In this document: piece after piece, positions 51,142 to 62,300 of the stretch
How the letters are laid out: every line of letters starts with the position of its first letter
How positions within the stretch are numbered: position 1 is the first letter of the stretch
From: an uncultured Lachnospiraceae bacterium
GTDB lineage: Bacteria; Bacillota; Clostridia; Lachnospirales; Lachnospiraceae
Reading direction: 5' to 3'
DNA length: 64,000 nucleotides
NCBI GenBank assembly: GCA_947167135.1
Contig: CAMVGV010000005.1
Coordinates: 1-64,000, forward strand
Position numbers and translations under genes: made by a program
Notes under the pieces: model-generated
Seen by the model: only the letters and a program-made list of their open reading frames with translations
Databases searched by the model: none
Told to the model about the DNA's origin: nothing

Positions 51142-52017
51142 ATGCAGAAATATAAACCGGTAAAAAGCGGAAAGGTAAGAGAGATATACGAAACCGATGA
51201 TAACCTGATCATGGTCGCTACCGACCGTATATCCGCCTTTGACGTTATACTGAAAAATGAGATAAAGGGTAAGGGAAAGATCCTGACCCGTATTTCCGAA
51301 TTCTGGTTTGATCTCACAAAGGACATCATTCCAAACCATCTTGTCAGCAGTGATGTAAATGATATGCCCGAGTTCTTCCGTACAGAGGAATTCGAAGGAA
51401 GGACACTGCTGGTAAAGAAGCTGCGTATGATACCCATAGAGTGCATTGTCCGGGGCTATATCACAGGCAGCGGATGGGAAAGCTACAAGGAAAACGGCAG
51501 CGTATGCGGGATAAAGCTTCCGGAAGGCTTAAGGAACTGCGACAGGCTCCCTGAGCCCATTTACACCCCGAGTACAAAGGCTGAAATAGGCAGTCATGAC
51601 GAGAATATAAAGTTTGAGGAAAGTGCCAGCATCCTTAACAACGAATTCCCGGGAAAGGGCAGAGAATATGCCGCAAAGATAAGGGACTATACCCTTGAGG
51701 TATACAGAAAGTGTGCCGACTACGCACTTACCCGCGGCATTATCATTGCCGATACCAAGCTGGAATTCGGACTTGACGAGGATGACAACATAGTGCTGGC
51801 GGACGAGCTCCTGACTCCCGACTCCAGCAGATTCTGGCCGAAGGAAGGCTATGAGCCCGGTAAAAACCAGCCCTCCTTCGACAAGCAGTTTGTCAGGGAT
51901 TACCTGAAGGAAAATCCAACCTGTAATTACTCCCTTCCTGATGATATAATAGAAAAGACCATCGGGAAATACAAAGAGGCTTACAGGCTGCTTTCAGGCA
52001 GGGAAATCGGGCTTTGA
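51142..52017 (+). CDS. purC: phosphoribosylaminoimidazole-succinocarboxamide synthase
   Basis: PurC (SAICAR synthase) joins CAIR and aspartate with ATP in purine synthesis. The 291-residue product is of the longer type. Family features are SGKVREIYETDDNLIMVATD, RISAFDVILKNEIKGKGKIL, the substrate signature RMIPIECIVRGYITGSGW, and GIIIADTKLEFGLDEDDNIV with LADELLTPDSSRFW. AAAGGAGCGGCATTAAAAGGATATG gives two possible ribosome binding sites, the second close to the ATG. It is alone here, away from other pur genes, following metNIQ, and overlaps the next gene by four bases (TTGA). Confidence 0.96.
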   Translation: MQKYKPVKSGKVREIYETDDNLIMVATDRISAFDVILKNEIKGKGKILTRISEFWFDLTKDIIPNHLVSSDVNDMPEFFRTEEFEGRTLLVKKLRMIPIECIVRGYITGSGWESYKENGSVCGIKLPEGLRNCDRLPEPIYTPSTKAEIGSHDENIKFEESASILNNEFPGKGREYAAKIRDYTLEVYRKCADYALTRGIIIADTKLEFGLDEDDNIVLADELLTPDSSRFWPKEGYEPGKNQPSFDKQFVRDYLKENPTCNYSLPDDIIEKTIGKYKEAYRLLSGREIGL

Positions 52018-53672
52018 TATTATTTGAAAAGATAAAAGATCATAAGAGCAGCGCCGGTATGGTTTTTCTGATTGGATTTATTACCGGCGCCTTTCTTTTT
52101 ATCCTGACCTACGGGGTAAATGTTCTTGATGTCACAAATGACGGATGGATATTCAGGGTAAGTGATGTAGACCTGCATCAGCATTATATCGGCTGGTGCC
52201 ACTTCCGCAATTCTCCTTGGTTCTTCCCCTTAGGTCTTATGGATTCCCTGTCATACCCGTATAAGATGTCCATACTATGGACCGATTCCATCCCGCTTTT
52301 GGCCATTGTTTTCAAGCTGTTCCGGGATTATCTTCCCGAAACCTTCCAGTACTTTGGTCTGTACGGTTTTTTTTCCTTTTCTTTGACAGGCGGAACTGCA
52401 GCGCTCTTAATATATAAGCTTTGCCGGAATCCCCTTTTTGCGGTCCTTTCTGTTCCCTTTATTGCAGAGAGCTTCGCTATGCTGCAGCGGATGTTTTATC
52501 ATACATCACTCACGGCTCACTATCTTATCATCATTCCACTCCTTTTTTTCCTCGATGATTCCTTCAGGTGGTCTCTGAAAAAAAAGTGCTGTGTCTGGGG
52601 AGCATATTTCTTCATTGCAGTGATGCTGCACCCCTACCTCTGGGCAATGGGTGCGGTGATCGCATTTTTTACATTTATCTATGAGATCATCCATATTAAC
52701 ACCCTTATCCCGGCTTTGATCACAGGGACAGCTTCTGCTTTGCTTACATACCTGGGACTCTTTATTACCGGTGCATTTTACGGAAATGTGGAAGTTTCCT
52801 ACAGTCTGGTAGGATACAGTTCAAACCTGAACACCTTCATAAATTCTCTGGATATGGGCCGCCTTCTCCGCGGACTCCCGCTGCAAAACCCCAATCAGTA
52901 TGAAGGCTTTGCCTATCTGGGACTTGGAGGCCTTATTTTACTTCTCTTTTCCGTTTTTTATTATGCCTTCAACAGAAGGAATGCCGAAAAGCCTGACCAC
53001 CGCCACCTGATCTTCATTCTCTGTCCCGTATTTTTTCTGATGTCCGTATTTCCGGATATAACCTTTAATTCCCTTCTGCTTTTCCGGATAAAGATCCCTG
53101 CTTCACTGGAGATGATACTCGGCGTATTCCGTTCAAACGGACGCTTTATCTGGCCCGCCATGATACTTCTGATAGCGGCAGCCGTAACGCTTATTTCGAT
53201 TACCTCAAAAAGTACGCATATTCCCGCTGTCTTTTTGGTGTTATGCTTAAGTATCCAGTTTTTTGATATGAGCACTCTGATAGCCTCAAAGCGTGAAAAA
53301 TTTATCCCTATAGGAAAACAATGGAACCTTGATCTGGAAAACGAAGCACTGGCTTCGAAGCTCTCAGACTATGAACATATCGTTATCGTTCCCGATGATA
53401 TCAGTCTTACGGAAAAGATTGCCTTTTTTGCATATAAATACGGGCTTACTGTAAACCGCTTTTATTTTGCAAGAAATATCGACAGGGAGATTGAAAAGAC
53501 CATTAATGACTACCACAGTGAGTGTTCTGCCGGCAACGCTCCCGGAAATGTTATCTTTGTTTTTGATGAGCCAAGTATGGCAAGCTGGAAAATAAGCACA
53601 GGCCTGCATTTCTATGACCTTACCGGAACCATAGTGGGACTGAAGGATCCCCTCCCCCTTCCTGAATTATGA
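52014..53672 (+). CDS. DUF6311-type multi-span membrane protein
   Basis: The 552-residue product has about eleven hydrophobic helices in its first 430 residues and a soluble extracytoplasmic C-terminal part of about 120 residues. The first loop, DLHQHYIGWCHFRNSPWFFP, followed by LGLMDSLSYPYKMSILWTDS, is what I associate with the DUF6311 group, which resembles GT-C-type glycosyltransferases that use lipid-linked sugars. Activity is not established. It starts with TTG overlapping the purC stop (TTGA), so it is translationally coupled. Its own stop overlaps the next gene by four bases (ATGA). Linkage of a glycan-type membrane protein to metNIQ-purC is unusual. Confidence 0.75.
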   Translation: MILFEKIKDHKSSAGMVFLIGFITGAFLFILTYGVNVLDVTNDGWIFRVSDVDLHQHYIGWCHFRNSPWFFPLGLMDSLSYPYKMSILWTDSIPLLAIVFKLFRDYLPETFQYFGLYGFFSFSLTGGTAALLIYKLCRNPLFAVLSVPFIAESFAMLQRMFYHTSLTAHYLIIIPLLFFLDDSFRWSLKKKCCVWGAYFFIAVMLHPYLWAMGAVIAFFTFIYEIIHINTLIPALITGTASALLTYLGLFITGAFYGNVEVSYSLVGYSSNLNTFINSLDMGRLLRGLPLQNPNQYEGFAYLGLGGLILLLFSVFYYAFNRRNAEKPDHRHLIFILCPVFFLMSVFPDITFNSLLLFRIKIPASLEMILGVFRSNGRFIWPAMILLIAAAVTLISITSKSTHIPAVFLVLCLSIQFFDMSTLIASKREKFIPIGKQWNLDLENEALASKLSDYEHIVIVPDDISLTEKIAFFAYKYGLTVNRFYFARNIDREIEKTINDYHSECSAGNAPGNVIFVFDEPSMASWKISTGLHFYDLTGTIVGLKDPLPLPEL

Positions 53673-54508
53673 ATAGACCCGGTTTTATGAAAAAATCCAT
53701 ATTGACACTGATTCTTATTCTCTTCCTTCAATCTGCCCTTTCAGGCTGTATGGAAGCCGGTGCGGAGGACTGGATAGGCTATACCCCGAAGGAGCCTGCA
53801 GAGGAGGCCCGTGAAGAGGAACCTGAAACCGTCTCTGAGGAGACCGTCGGTGAAGTCAGCGGCGGCGATAAGGAGGTGGAAAATGCCCTCCCGACATACT
53901 CCCCCGAGGAAGAGCCCGATGAGATTGAGGAAGAGGAGCTTCCCGAGGAAGAGGAGCCTGTAGCAGAGAACAGTTCTGTCAGTGAGGATACGGCTCCTGT
54001 TGTAGATGATGAAAAAAACCATGATGTTACCCGCGGCAGCTGGGACGGTGATGAATGGTCAGCCGAAGCCACTATCGGGGAAAACTACGGGATCGAGGTT
54101 AGTGTGACTTCTTCCAAGGGTGCTATGAAAAATGAAAAGGTAACGGATTACAGTCCGGCCTCTGAGAAGAGCGGCGGCGATATCAAGGATGCCCGCTTTA
54201 ACTACTTTACGAAATATGAAGACGGCGACAGGGAAACTGCCGCCGAGGATATCGAAGAATATGAAGATGTGGACAAAATGTCCGATAAGCAGATGAGTGC
54301 CCTTATGGCTGTTGCCGACGATATAGGAAAGCTAATCGCCCAGTTTGGTATAACGGCATACGACTTCAATCACCCCGCGGAAAATGAAGACACCGAAGTT
54401 GTGATGGATCTTTACAGCGAGGATAAATACCAGTTCCTGATGACCCTGTCCTTCGATGATAATCACATTGAGAAGCTTACAGCCATCGAATTCGCTCTGG
54501 AAGAATGA
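53669..54508 (+). CDS. acidic lipoprotein of unknown function
   Basis: The 279-residue product has a lipoprotein signal ending at Cys27 (LFLQSALSGC). Residues about 38-125 are a low-complexity, strongly acidic stretch (EEEPDEIEEEELPEEEEPVA), followed by a C-terminal domain of about 150 residues (DARFNYFTKYEDGDRETAAE, DIGKLIAQFGITAYDFNH, YQFLMTLSFDDNHIEKLTAI). The acidic stretch may be a spacer across the cell wall. I do not recognise the family. Its start overlaps the DUF6311 gene (ATGA), implying a joint role. ATG at 53687 is an alternative start. The stop lies only four bases from the convergent aconitase-family gene. Confidence 0.7.
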   Translation: MNRPGFMKKSILTLILILFLQSALSGCMEAGAEDWIGYTPKEPAEEAREEEPETVSEETVGEVSGGDKEVENALPTYSPEEEPDEIEEEELPEEEEPVAENSSVSEDTAPVVDDEKNHDVTRGSWDGDEWSAEATIGENYGIEVSVTSSKGAMKNEKVTDYSPASEKSGGDIKDARFNYFTKYEDGDRETAAEDIEEYEDVDKMSDKQMSALMAVADDIGKLIAQFGITAYDFNHPAENEDTEVVMDLYSEDKYQFLMTLSFDDNHIEKLTAIEFALEE

Positions 54509-54512
54509 ACCC

Positions 54513-56789
54513 CTACACTCTGTTATAGTTTATCAGGCATCCCTTCAGTATTATCTGTCTCTCGTCATCCGTAAGTTCTCCCAGTGACAGCTCAAATTCC
54601 TTCATGGTGCCATCCTTCACCGTATACGCCTTAATACGGTCCTCTTTTCCGGAAACAGCCTTTCTGATACCGGGAATAAAAAGGTGATCCAGATTCTTAA
54701 AGGGAAGCTCGCCCTTTTCTATCACAAAGGGAAGCATACCCCAGTTAATGAGGTTACTCCTGTACCTTTTAGTGGCATATTCATTGGCGATATTTGCCCA
54801 GCCTCCCAGAACCTTCTGGCAGGATGCCGCCTGTTCCCTTGCGGAGCCGTCTCCCGGCTTTACCGCAAAGATCGCGGAGCCTATTCCCGTATTATTCCAG
54901 TCCGCATCCGGAAAGCTTTTCTTCACCGCATTCATAACCTCCCCGAGATCTCCCGATGCCTCCAGCATCTTCTCAAGGGCCGATACCCCGTCTTCCCTTG
55001 CTTTCTCATATGCGGCCACATCCTTTGCCCTCTGCACATAGGACGGATCCTTACGTGAGAGAGTGAATTCGGCAAGCCCCAGAGGATTTGACCTGTATGA
55101 AGAGGTCTCTCCTGAAGGTATCAGCTCATCGGTTGTTGTAACGCTGTCGTGGATCTCAGATACTATCCTTATTATCAGATTGTCGGTAAGCTCAGGCATT
55201 TCCGGCCAGTCCTTGATATTCGGTCCGAGGATAAGCTCAGCGTCACCGTCTTCCTTACCCTTTGAATCAAATACCCTCTTTTCATAAATCTGCCCGTCAA
55301 AGAAGTACTTATATTTTCCGATCTCTATATCAAGCTCCGTAGCAGGTGTAAGTATCCCCTTATTTGCGGCGGTAGCTGCAATAGAGCGGGCATCCATAAG
55401 TGCTACGGATGATATCTGTCCGTTCTGCACCTTTGAGCCCTCCCTGTTCGGAAAATTCCTTGTAGAATGACGAACAGAAAATGCGTTGTTTGCGGGAGTG
55501 TCACCTGCTCCGAAGCAGGGACCGCAGAAGCAGGTCTTTACCACCACACCTGCATCTATAAAGCTTGAGACCGCGCCGTTCTTGACAAGCTCAGCGTATA
55601 CAGGCATGGATGCCGGATAAACACTCATAGTGAATTCACTGTTCCCGATATCCGCTCCCTTCAGAATATCCGCAGCGGCACACAGGTTCTCGAAACCGCC
55701 CCCCGCACAGCCTGCGATTATTCCCTGATCAGTCAGGAGCTTTCCGTTCCTTATCTTCCTGTGAAGGTCAAAATCCACCCTGTCACCGAGGGAGATCCTT
55801 GCTTTTTTCTCCACATCCGTCAGAATATCGGAAAGATTCTGATTCAGCTCCTCTATGGTATAGGCATTGCTGGGATGGAAGGGCAGGGCTATCATGGGCT
55901 CTATCTTTGAAAGATCCACGGTCACCACCTCATCGTAGTAGGCGGTATCCGAAGGATTCAGTTCCTTATAGTCTTCCGCTCTTCCATGGATAGACAAAAA
56001 CTCCTCTGTTTTCCCATCCGTCCTCCATATAGAAGAAAGACAGGTGGTCTCTGTTGTCATCACATCGATGCCGATACGGAAATCGGCGCTTAATGCAGAT
56101 ACCCCGGGACCAACAAATTCCATTACCCTGTTCTTTACGATACCATCGGAAAAAAGCTTACCGATAAGGGCAAGTGCCACATCCTGGGGTCCTACCCCGT
56201 ATGAGGGCTCTCCGCTTAGGTAAACCGCCACGATACCGGGATAATCTATATCATAGGTCTGGCTTAACAGCTGCTTTACAAGCTCCGGTCCTCCCTCACC
56301 CATTGCCATGGTCCCGAGAGCACCGTATCTTGTATGTGAATCGGAGCCCAGTATCATCTTTCCGCAACCTGCCAGCATTTCCCTGGCATACTGGTGTATC
56401 ACCGCCTGATGCGGAGGTACATATACACCGCCGTACTTTCTGGCCGCACTGAGACCGAAAACGTGGTCATCCTCATTTATTGTGCCTCCCACGGCACAGA
56501 GGGAATTATGACAGTTTGTGAGAATATAGGGCAGCGGAAACTTCTTCAGTCCCGATGCTCTGGCTGTCTGTATAATGCCCACATAGGTAATATCGTGGCT
56601 TGTGATACAGTCAAACTTTATCTTCAGCTTCCTGTCATCCCCAGAAGTATTGTGGGATGAAAGTATTCCGTATGCAATCGTGCCCTTACGGGCTTCTTCC
56701 TTTGAAATATTATCCGGTGCCTGGTCGCATATCTCAGTACCCTTCAGAAGATATGCCCCCGAGCCGCGGACCGTCACTGCGTCATTCAT
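54513..56789 (-). CDS. aconitase-family hydratase
   Basis: The 758-residue protein belongs to the aconitase superfamily. It has the three iron-sulfur cysteines: one in [20 protein letters not shown] and two in [12 protein letters not shown]; also [20 protein letters not shown] near the active site and [12 protein letters not shown]. The C-terminal swivel domain is present ([35 protein letters not shown]), with [14 protein letters not shown] corresponding to the substrate-binding Arg loop. It is distinct from the standard AcnA and LeuC families; YbhJ-like hydratases are possible relatives. The true substrate is unknown, since citrate, homocitrate, isopropylmalate and methylcitrate are all used in the superfamily. 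AGGAGCGGCATCAAAAAT precedes the ATG. Confidence 0.85.
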   Translation of the reverse strand: MNDAVTVRGSGAYLLKGTEICDQAPDNISKEEARKGTIAYGILSSHNTSGDDRKLKIKFDCITSHDITYVGIIQTARASGLKKFPLPYILTNCHNSLCAVGGTINEDDHVFGLSAARKYGGVYVPPHQAVIHQYAREMLAGCGKMILGSDSHTRYGALGTMAMGEGGPELVKQLLSQTYDIDYPGIVAVYLSGEPSYGVGPQDVALALIGKLFSDGIVKNRVMEFVGPGVSALSADFRIGIDVMTTETTCLSSIWRTDGKTEEFLSIHGRAEDYKELNPSDTAYYDEVVTVDLSKIEPMIALPFHPSNAYTIEELNQNLSDILTDVEKKARISLGDRVDFDLHRKIRNGKLLTDQGIIAGCAGGGFENLCAAADILKGADIGNSEFTMSVYPASMPVYAELVKNGAVSSFIDAGVVVKTCFCGPCFGAGDTPANNAFSVRHSTRNFPNREGSKVQNGQISSVALMDARSIAATAANKGILTPATELDIEIGKYKYFFDGQIYEKRVFDSKGKEDGDAELILGPNIKDWPEMPELTDNLIIRIVSEIHDSVTTTDELIPSGETSSYRSNPLGLAEFTLSRKDPSYVQRAKDVAAYEKAREDGVSALEKMLEASGDLGEVMNAVKKSFPDADWNNTGIGSAIFAVKPGDGSAREQAASCQKVLGGWANIANEYATKRYRSNLINWGMLPFVIEKGELPFKNLDHLFIPGIRKAVSGKEDRIKAYTVKDGTMKEFELSLGELTDDERQIILKGCLINYNRV

Positions 56790-56838
56790 ATTTTTGATGC
56801 CGCTCCTTCCTGTCTGGACAAACTGCCCTCTTTGACCG

Positions 56839-59313
56839 TTATTTCCTTATTCTCTTTGAAAGTGTCACCTTATCCAGATGCCAGATCTCATCCACATATT
56901 CCCTGATGGTTCTGTCAGACGAGAACTTACCCGTTGATGCCACGTTTATTATCGCCTTCTTTGCCCAGAGTGCCTTATCACGGTACTGCTTCTCCACCTC
57001 ACTCTGAGCCTCGGCGTAAGAGCGGAAATCCTTTAATATGAAGTACATGTCTGCCTTCGAAGTACTCTGCGTATTAATAAGGGAATTGTAAATATCCCTG
57101 AAAAGATCCGGGTTATCCTTTGAATAGAAGCCGTTAATGAGCTGCGTCAGTACATCCCTGATCTCCTGATCGGAATTAAAGATTTCCATAGGGTCGTAAC
57201 CGCCGTTCTTCTCATAGTTCATGACCTCATCCGCGCTCATTCCGAAGATGAACATATTTTCACTGCCCATCTCCTCGGCCATTTCCACATTGGCTCCGTC
57301 CATGGTTCCGAGAGTCAGGGCTCCGTTCAGCATAAACTTCATACACCCGGTACCCGAGGCTTCCTTACTTGCCGTGGAGATCTGTTCGGATACATCCGCT
57401 GCCGCAAAAATAAGCTCTGCATTGGAAACCCTGTAGTCCTCAATGAAGACAACCTTGATCTTTCCGTCAATCGAAGCGTCATTATTAACCACATTAGCCA
57501 CGGAGTTTATCAGCTTAATGGTAAGCTTTGCGATCTTGTAGCCCGCTGCGGCCTTCGCACCGAAGATGAAGGTTCTCGGGAAAAACTCCATATCGGGATG
57601 CTGTTTTATCTTGTTGTAGAGGCTCATCACATGAAGGATATTTAAGAGCTGCCTCTTATACTCATGAAGCCTCTTTACCTGTACGTCGAAAATGGAACGG
57701 GGATCCACCTCCACTCCGTTATGCTCCATAATGTATTTGGCCAGGCGCTGCTTATTCTTGAACTTGATGTTCATAAACTCGTTCTGCGCCTTTTTATCAT
57801 CGGCATAAACCGCTATACCGTGGATCTTTTTGAGATCCGTTATCCAGTCAGGTCCCACGTGGTCCGTAACCCATTCCGCAAGAAGAGGATTTCCGTGAAG
57901 AAGAAAACGCCTCTGTGTAATGCCGTTTGTCTTATTATTGAACTTCTCCGGCATCATTTCATAGAAGTCCTTCAGCTCCCTCTTTTTCAGGATCTCTGAA
58001 TGGAGACGTGCCACACCGTTAACCGAAAATCCGGCACAAATGGCAAGATAGGCCATCCTCACCTGACCGTCATAGATAATGGCCATATTCCTTATCTTCT
58101 CCTGATCACCGGGATAAGCAGCCTGTATCTGCAGACAGAAGCGGCGGTTGATCTCCTCTATTATCTGGTAAACCCTGGGAAGAAGGCGGGAGAACAGCTC
58201 TATCGGCCACTTCTCCAGAGCCTCGCTCATAATCGTGTGATTCGTATATGCACAGGTATTTGTGGTGACTGCCCAGGCCTCATCCCAAGTAAGGTCATAG
58301 TCATCCATAAGTATCCTCATAAGCTCGGGGATCGCCACCGTGGGGTGTGTGTCATTCAGCTGGAAGACATTCTTTTCCGCAAAACGCTTTATGTCATCAT
58401 GCTTACGCATGTATTTTGCCACAGCCTCCTGAACCGACGCGGAAATAAAGAAATACTGCTGCTTTAAGCGGAGCTCCTTTCCCGCATAGTGATTATCGTT
58501 GGGATAGAGTACCTCAACTATATTCTTTGCAAGATTATCCTGCTCCACAGCCTTTCTGTAGTCGCCCTTATCAAAAGAATCCAGCTGGAAGCACTCCACA
58601 GGCTCCGCATCCCAGATACGAAGAGTATTTACTATGCCGTTTCCGTATCCCACCACGGGCATATCATAGGGTATTGCATTTACAGACTGATAACCGTCCT
58701 GGATAAAGTGGTTGCGTCCGTTACTGTCGGTCTCCACCCTGACATAACCGCCGAACTTGACCTCTTTCTTATATTCCCTGCGGCGGAGCTCAAAGGGATT
58801 CCCGTCTCTCAGCCAGTCATCCGGTATTTCGAGCTGGTATCCGTCCTTTATCTTCTGCTTGAACATACCGTAACGGTACCTGATCCCGCAGCCGTATGCA
58901 GAATATCCGAGGGTGGCAAGGGAATCCAGGAAGCAGGCTGCAAGCCTTCCCAGACCGCCGTTTCCGAGAGCTGCGTCCGGCTCCTGATCTTCAACCATAT
59001 TGAGATCCACTCCCAGTTCCTTTAAGGCATCCTTCACTTCCTTATATTCGCATAGATTTATCAGGTTGTTTCCGAGGGCCCTTCCCATAAGGAATTCCAT
59101 AGACAGATAATATACTGTCTTCGGATCCTCCTTCTCATAAGCCTGCTGTGTGTTCATCCAGTCCTCTATAATGGTATCCTTGATCGCATAGCAGACAGCC
59201 TGGAAGATCTCCTGCTTATCCGCTTCCTTCAGGTTCTTCCTGTACAGGGAACGGACATTATCCTCTATCTGCTTTTTGAATTTTGCCTTGTCGAATTTTC
59301 TGCTATGTACCAT
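56839..59313 (-). CDS. glgP: glycogen phosphorylase
   Basis: GlgP releases glucose-1-phosphate from glycogen or maltodextrin with phosphate. The 824-residue product has the family features: [78 protein letters not shown] and the PLP-binding Lys near residue 659 in [20 protein letters not shown] with [10 protein letters not shown] use the ATG at 59313; in-frame starts further upstream overlap ileS. AAAGGAG lies about 14 bases ahead, a little far. It lies between ileS and the aconitase-family gene on one strand, and complements glgX at 26144-28282. Confidence 0.94.
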   Translation of the reverse strand: MVHSRKFDKAKFKKQIEDNVRSLYRKNLKEADKQEIFQAVCYAIKDTIIEDWMNTQQAYEKEDPKTVYYLSMEFLMGRALGNNLINLCEYKEVKDALKELGVDLNMVEDQEPDAALGNGGLGRLAACFLDSLATLGYSAYGCGIRYRYGMFKQKIKDGYQLEIPDDWLRDGNPFELRRREYKKEVKFGGYVRVETDSNGRNHFIQDGYQSVNAIPYDMPVVGYGNGIVNTLRIWDAEPVECFQLDSFDKGDYRKAVEQDNLAKNIVEVLYPNDNHYAGKELRLKQQYFFISASVQEAVAKYMRKHDDIKRFAEKNVFQLNDTHPTVAIPELMRILMDDYDLTWDEAWAVTTNTCAYTNHTIMSEALEKWPIELFSRLLPRVYQIIEEINRRFCLQIQAAYPGDQEKIRNMAIIYDGQVRMAYLAICAGFSVNGVARLHSEILKKRELKDFYEMMPEKFNNKTNGITQRRFLLHGNPLLAEWVTDHVGPDWITDLKKIHGIAVYADDKKAQNEFMNIKFKNKQRLAKYIMEHNGVEVDPRSIFDVQVKRLHEYKRQLLNILHVMSLYNKIKQHPDMEFFPRTFIFGAKAAAGYKIAKLTIKLINSVANVVNNDASIDGKIKVVFIEDYRVSNAELIFAAADVSEQISTASKEASGTGCMKFMLNGALTLGTMDGANVEMAEEMGSENMFIFGMSADEVMNYEKNGGYDPMEIFNSDQEIRDVLTQLINGFYSKDNPDLFRDIYNSLINTQSTSKADMYFILKDFRSYAEAQSEVEKQYRDKALWAKKAIINVASTGKFSSDRTIREYVDEIWHLDKVTLSKRIRK

Positions 59314-59380
59314 TTCAGTCTGTAACACTCCTTTCCTAAAAATATGCATATAGCCCATTACAAGATTCAGTCGCCAAAAA

Positions 59381-62300
59381 TCACAGCTTTTCAACACCGA
59401 GAGTGACCTTTTCTCCGTTGATATCCCACTCCTTTGTATAGCCCGAAAGTCCCGCGAGATCGATAAGATCTGCCATGGTCTCGGTTTTTATGAAGGAAGC
59501 GTTTGCATTCATATACTCCTCCAGCTTTTCGCTTCCCGTCATTGAGATCCTTATCTTATCCATCACCTCGAAGCCGGCTTCCTTTCTCATTGTCTGGATC
59601 TTGCTGATAAGCTCCCTTACGTAGCCTTCCTCCAGCAGTGCCTCCGTGAGATTGGTGTCCAGAACTACCGTGACATTATTGTCATTCTGCTCCACAAATC
59701 CCTCTTTGTTGCTCATTTCAATGAGAAGATCCTCTTCTGCCAGTGAAACCCCGGTACCGTCGAAATCAAACTTCAGAGCACCTTCGGCTTTCAGGGTATC
59801 CATCGCCTCATTTCCGTCAAGCTCCTTCAATGCTTCCCTTATCTTATTCAGAACCTTGCCGTACTTTGGTCCGACGGTCTTTAACTGCGGCTTAAAGGTA
59901 TAGGTTGTAAAGCTCCTTACATCCTCGGAGAATCCGACCTTCTTTACATTCAGCTCATCAGCTATTATCTCCTTATAAAAATCCGACATTTCGGGGGCTT
60001 TAACGTACATCTGCCCTATTGGCTGACGGTTCTTTATTCCGCTCTCATTCCTTGCGGCACGCCCGAGAACAACAATATCAAGAACCTCCTCCATATCCTT
60101 TTCAAGCTCAGCGTCTATAAGAGACTCATCCGCCACGGGATAATCACATAAGTGAATGGACTCCGGTGCATTTTTGTCATTTCCGGCAACCAGATTCCGG
60201 TAGATCTCTTCCGTCATAAAGGGGATCATTGGAGCAGCTGCCTTACAGATGTCTACAAGACAGGTGAAAAGCGTCATATATGCATTTATCTTGTCCTGTT
60301 CCATTCCCTTTGCCCAGTATCTCTTACGGCAGCGCCTTACATACCAGTTACTGAGCTCATCCACAAAGGACTGCAGAGCCTTTGCGGCTTCGGGTATCCT
60401 GTAATTGCCGAGATTATTATCGGTTTCCCTTATCGTTGACTGCAGGCGTGACAGTATCCACCTGTCCATGACACTGAGGCTGTCCCTGTCAAGATTATGA
60501 TCCTTTGCGTCAAATCCGTCTATATTTGCGTAAAGCACGTAGAAAGCATAGGTATTCCACAGTGTCCCCATAAACTTTCTCTGACACTCCGTAACCGCCC
60601 TGTCGTGGAAGCGGTTTGGAAGCCAGGGAGCACTGTTTATATAGAAGTACCATCTGATGGCATCCGCTCCGAAGGTATCCAGTGCCTCAAAGGGATCAAC
60701 GGCATTACCCTTGGATTTGCTCATCTTGTTTCCGTCCTCGTCCAGAACAAGACCCAGTACTATAACATTTTCAAAGCATGGCTTGTTGAAAAGAAGAGTG
60801 GATATAGCGTGAAGCGAATAGAACCATCCTCTGGTCTGATCCACCGCCTCGGATATAAAAGAAGCGGGGAACTGTGCCTTGAAGATCTCCTCATTCTCAA
60901 AGGGATAATGATGCTGGGCAAAGGGCATCGCCCCGCTGTCAAACCAGCAGTCGATAACCTCCGGCACCCTCCTCATCTCTTTGCCGCACTCCGGACAGCT
61001 GCAGACTATCTCATCAATAAAGGGTCTGTGGAGCTCCACGGTACGGGCCTTTTCATTTCCGGAAAGCTTGTAGAGTTCCTCTCTGGAGCCAATGGACTCC
61101 CTGTGACCACACTCCTTACACTCCCAGATATTGAGAGGAGTACCCCAGTACCTGTTTCTGGAAACTGCCCAGTCCTGTATATTCTTTATCCATTCTCCGA
61201 ATCTTCCGGAGCCGATGGTTGCGGGGATCCAGTTTATTTTCTCATTATTGGCTACCAGATCATCCCTCACCTTCGTCATTTCTATAAACCAGGATTCTCT
61301 GGCATAGTAGATAAGCGGCGTATCGCAGCGCCAGCAGAAGGGGTAATCATGCTCAAATTTCGGAGCCGAGAAAAGAAGGCCTCTGGAATCCAGATCCTTC
61401 AGGATCTCCGGATCCGCATCCTTTACAAAGAGACCTGCGAAAGGGGTTTCCTCTGTCATATTCCCCTTATCATCAACGAACTGTACAAGGGGCATATCGT
61501 ATTTCCGGCCTACCCTGGCGTCATCTTCACCGAAGGCCGGAGCCTGATGTACCACTCCTGTTCCGTCTTCCATAGTTACATAGTCATCTACCACAACGTA
61601 ATGTGCCTTCTTTTTCTGCTTATCCGCAGCTTCACCGGCACACTTGAACAGCGGTTCATATTCCATGTATTCCATTTCCTTACCGCTGAATTCATCCAGC
61701 ACCTCATAGGGTGCTGTTGGGGCGTCCTCTCCTCCCAGAACCTTCTCCATGAGAGCCTTGGCAAGAATATAGGTGTATCCGTCCGCAGTATGAACCTTAA
61801 CATAGGTTTCCCCGGGGTTCACACAGAGACCTACGTTGCTGGGAAGGGTCCAGGGTGTGGTGGTCCAGGCAAGGATATACTCATCCTTACCTTTTACCTT
61901 GAACCTTGCAATAGCCGATCTTTCCTTTACCGCCTTGTAACCCTGGGCAACCTCATGACTTGAAAGCGGGGTTCCGCAGCGCGGGCAGTAGGGCACTATT
62001 TTGAAGCCCTTATAGAGAAGACCCTTTTTCCAGATCTCGCTCAATGCCCACCATTCAGACTCGATATAATCATCCTCATAAGTAACATAGGGATGCTCCA
62101 TATCCGCCCAGAATCCTACCTGGTCGGAGAATTTCTCCCACATCCCCTTATACTTCCATACGGATTCCTTGCATTCCTTTATAAAGGGCTCCAGACCGTA
62201 CTTTTCTATCTGCTCCTTGCCGTCCAGCCCGAGCTTCTTTTCCACCTCCAGCTCAACCGGAAGACCATGGGTATCCCAGCCCGCCTTTCTGGGAACATAG

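Noticed and set aside
60497..61963. 488-codon open frame antisense to ileS
   Set aside because: It is the complement of a certain gene, has no ribosome binding site or family features, and its length follows from codon bias of the opposite strand.
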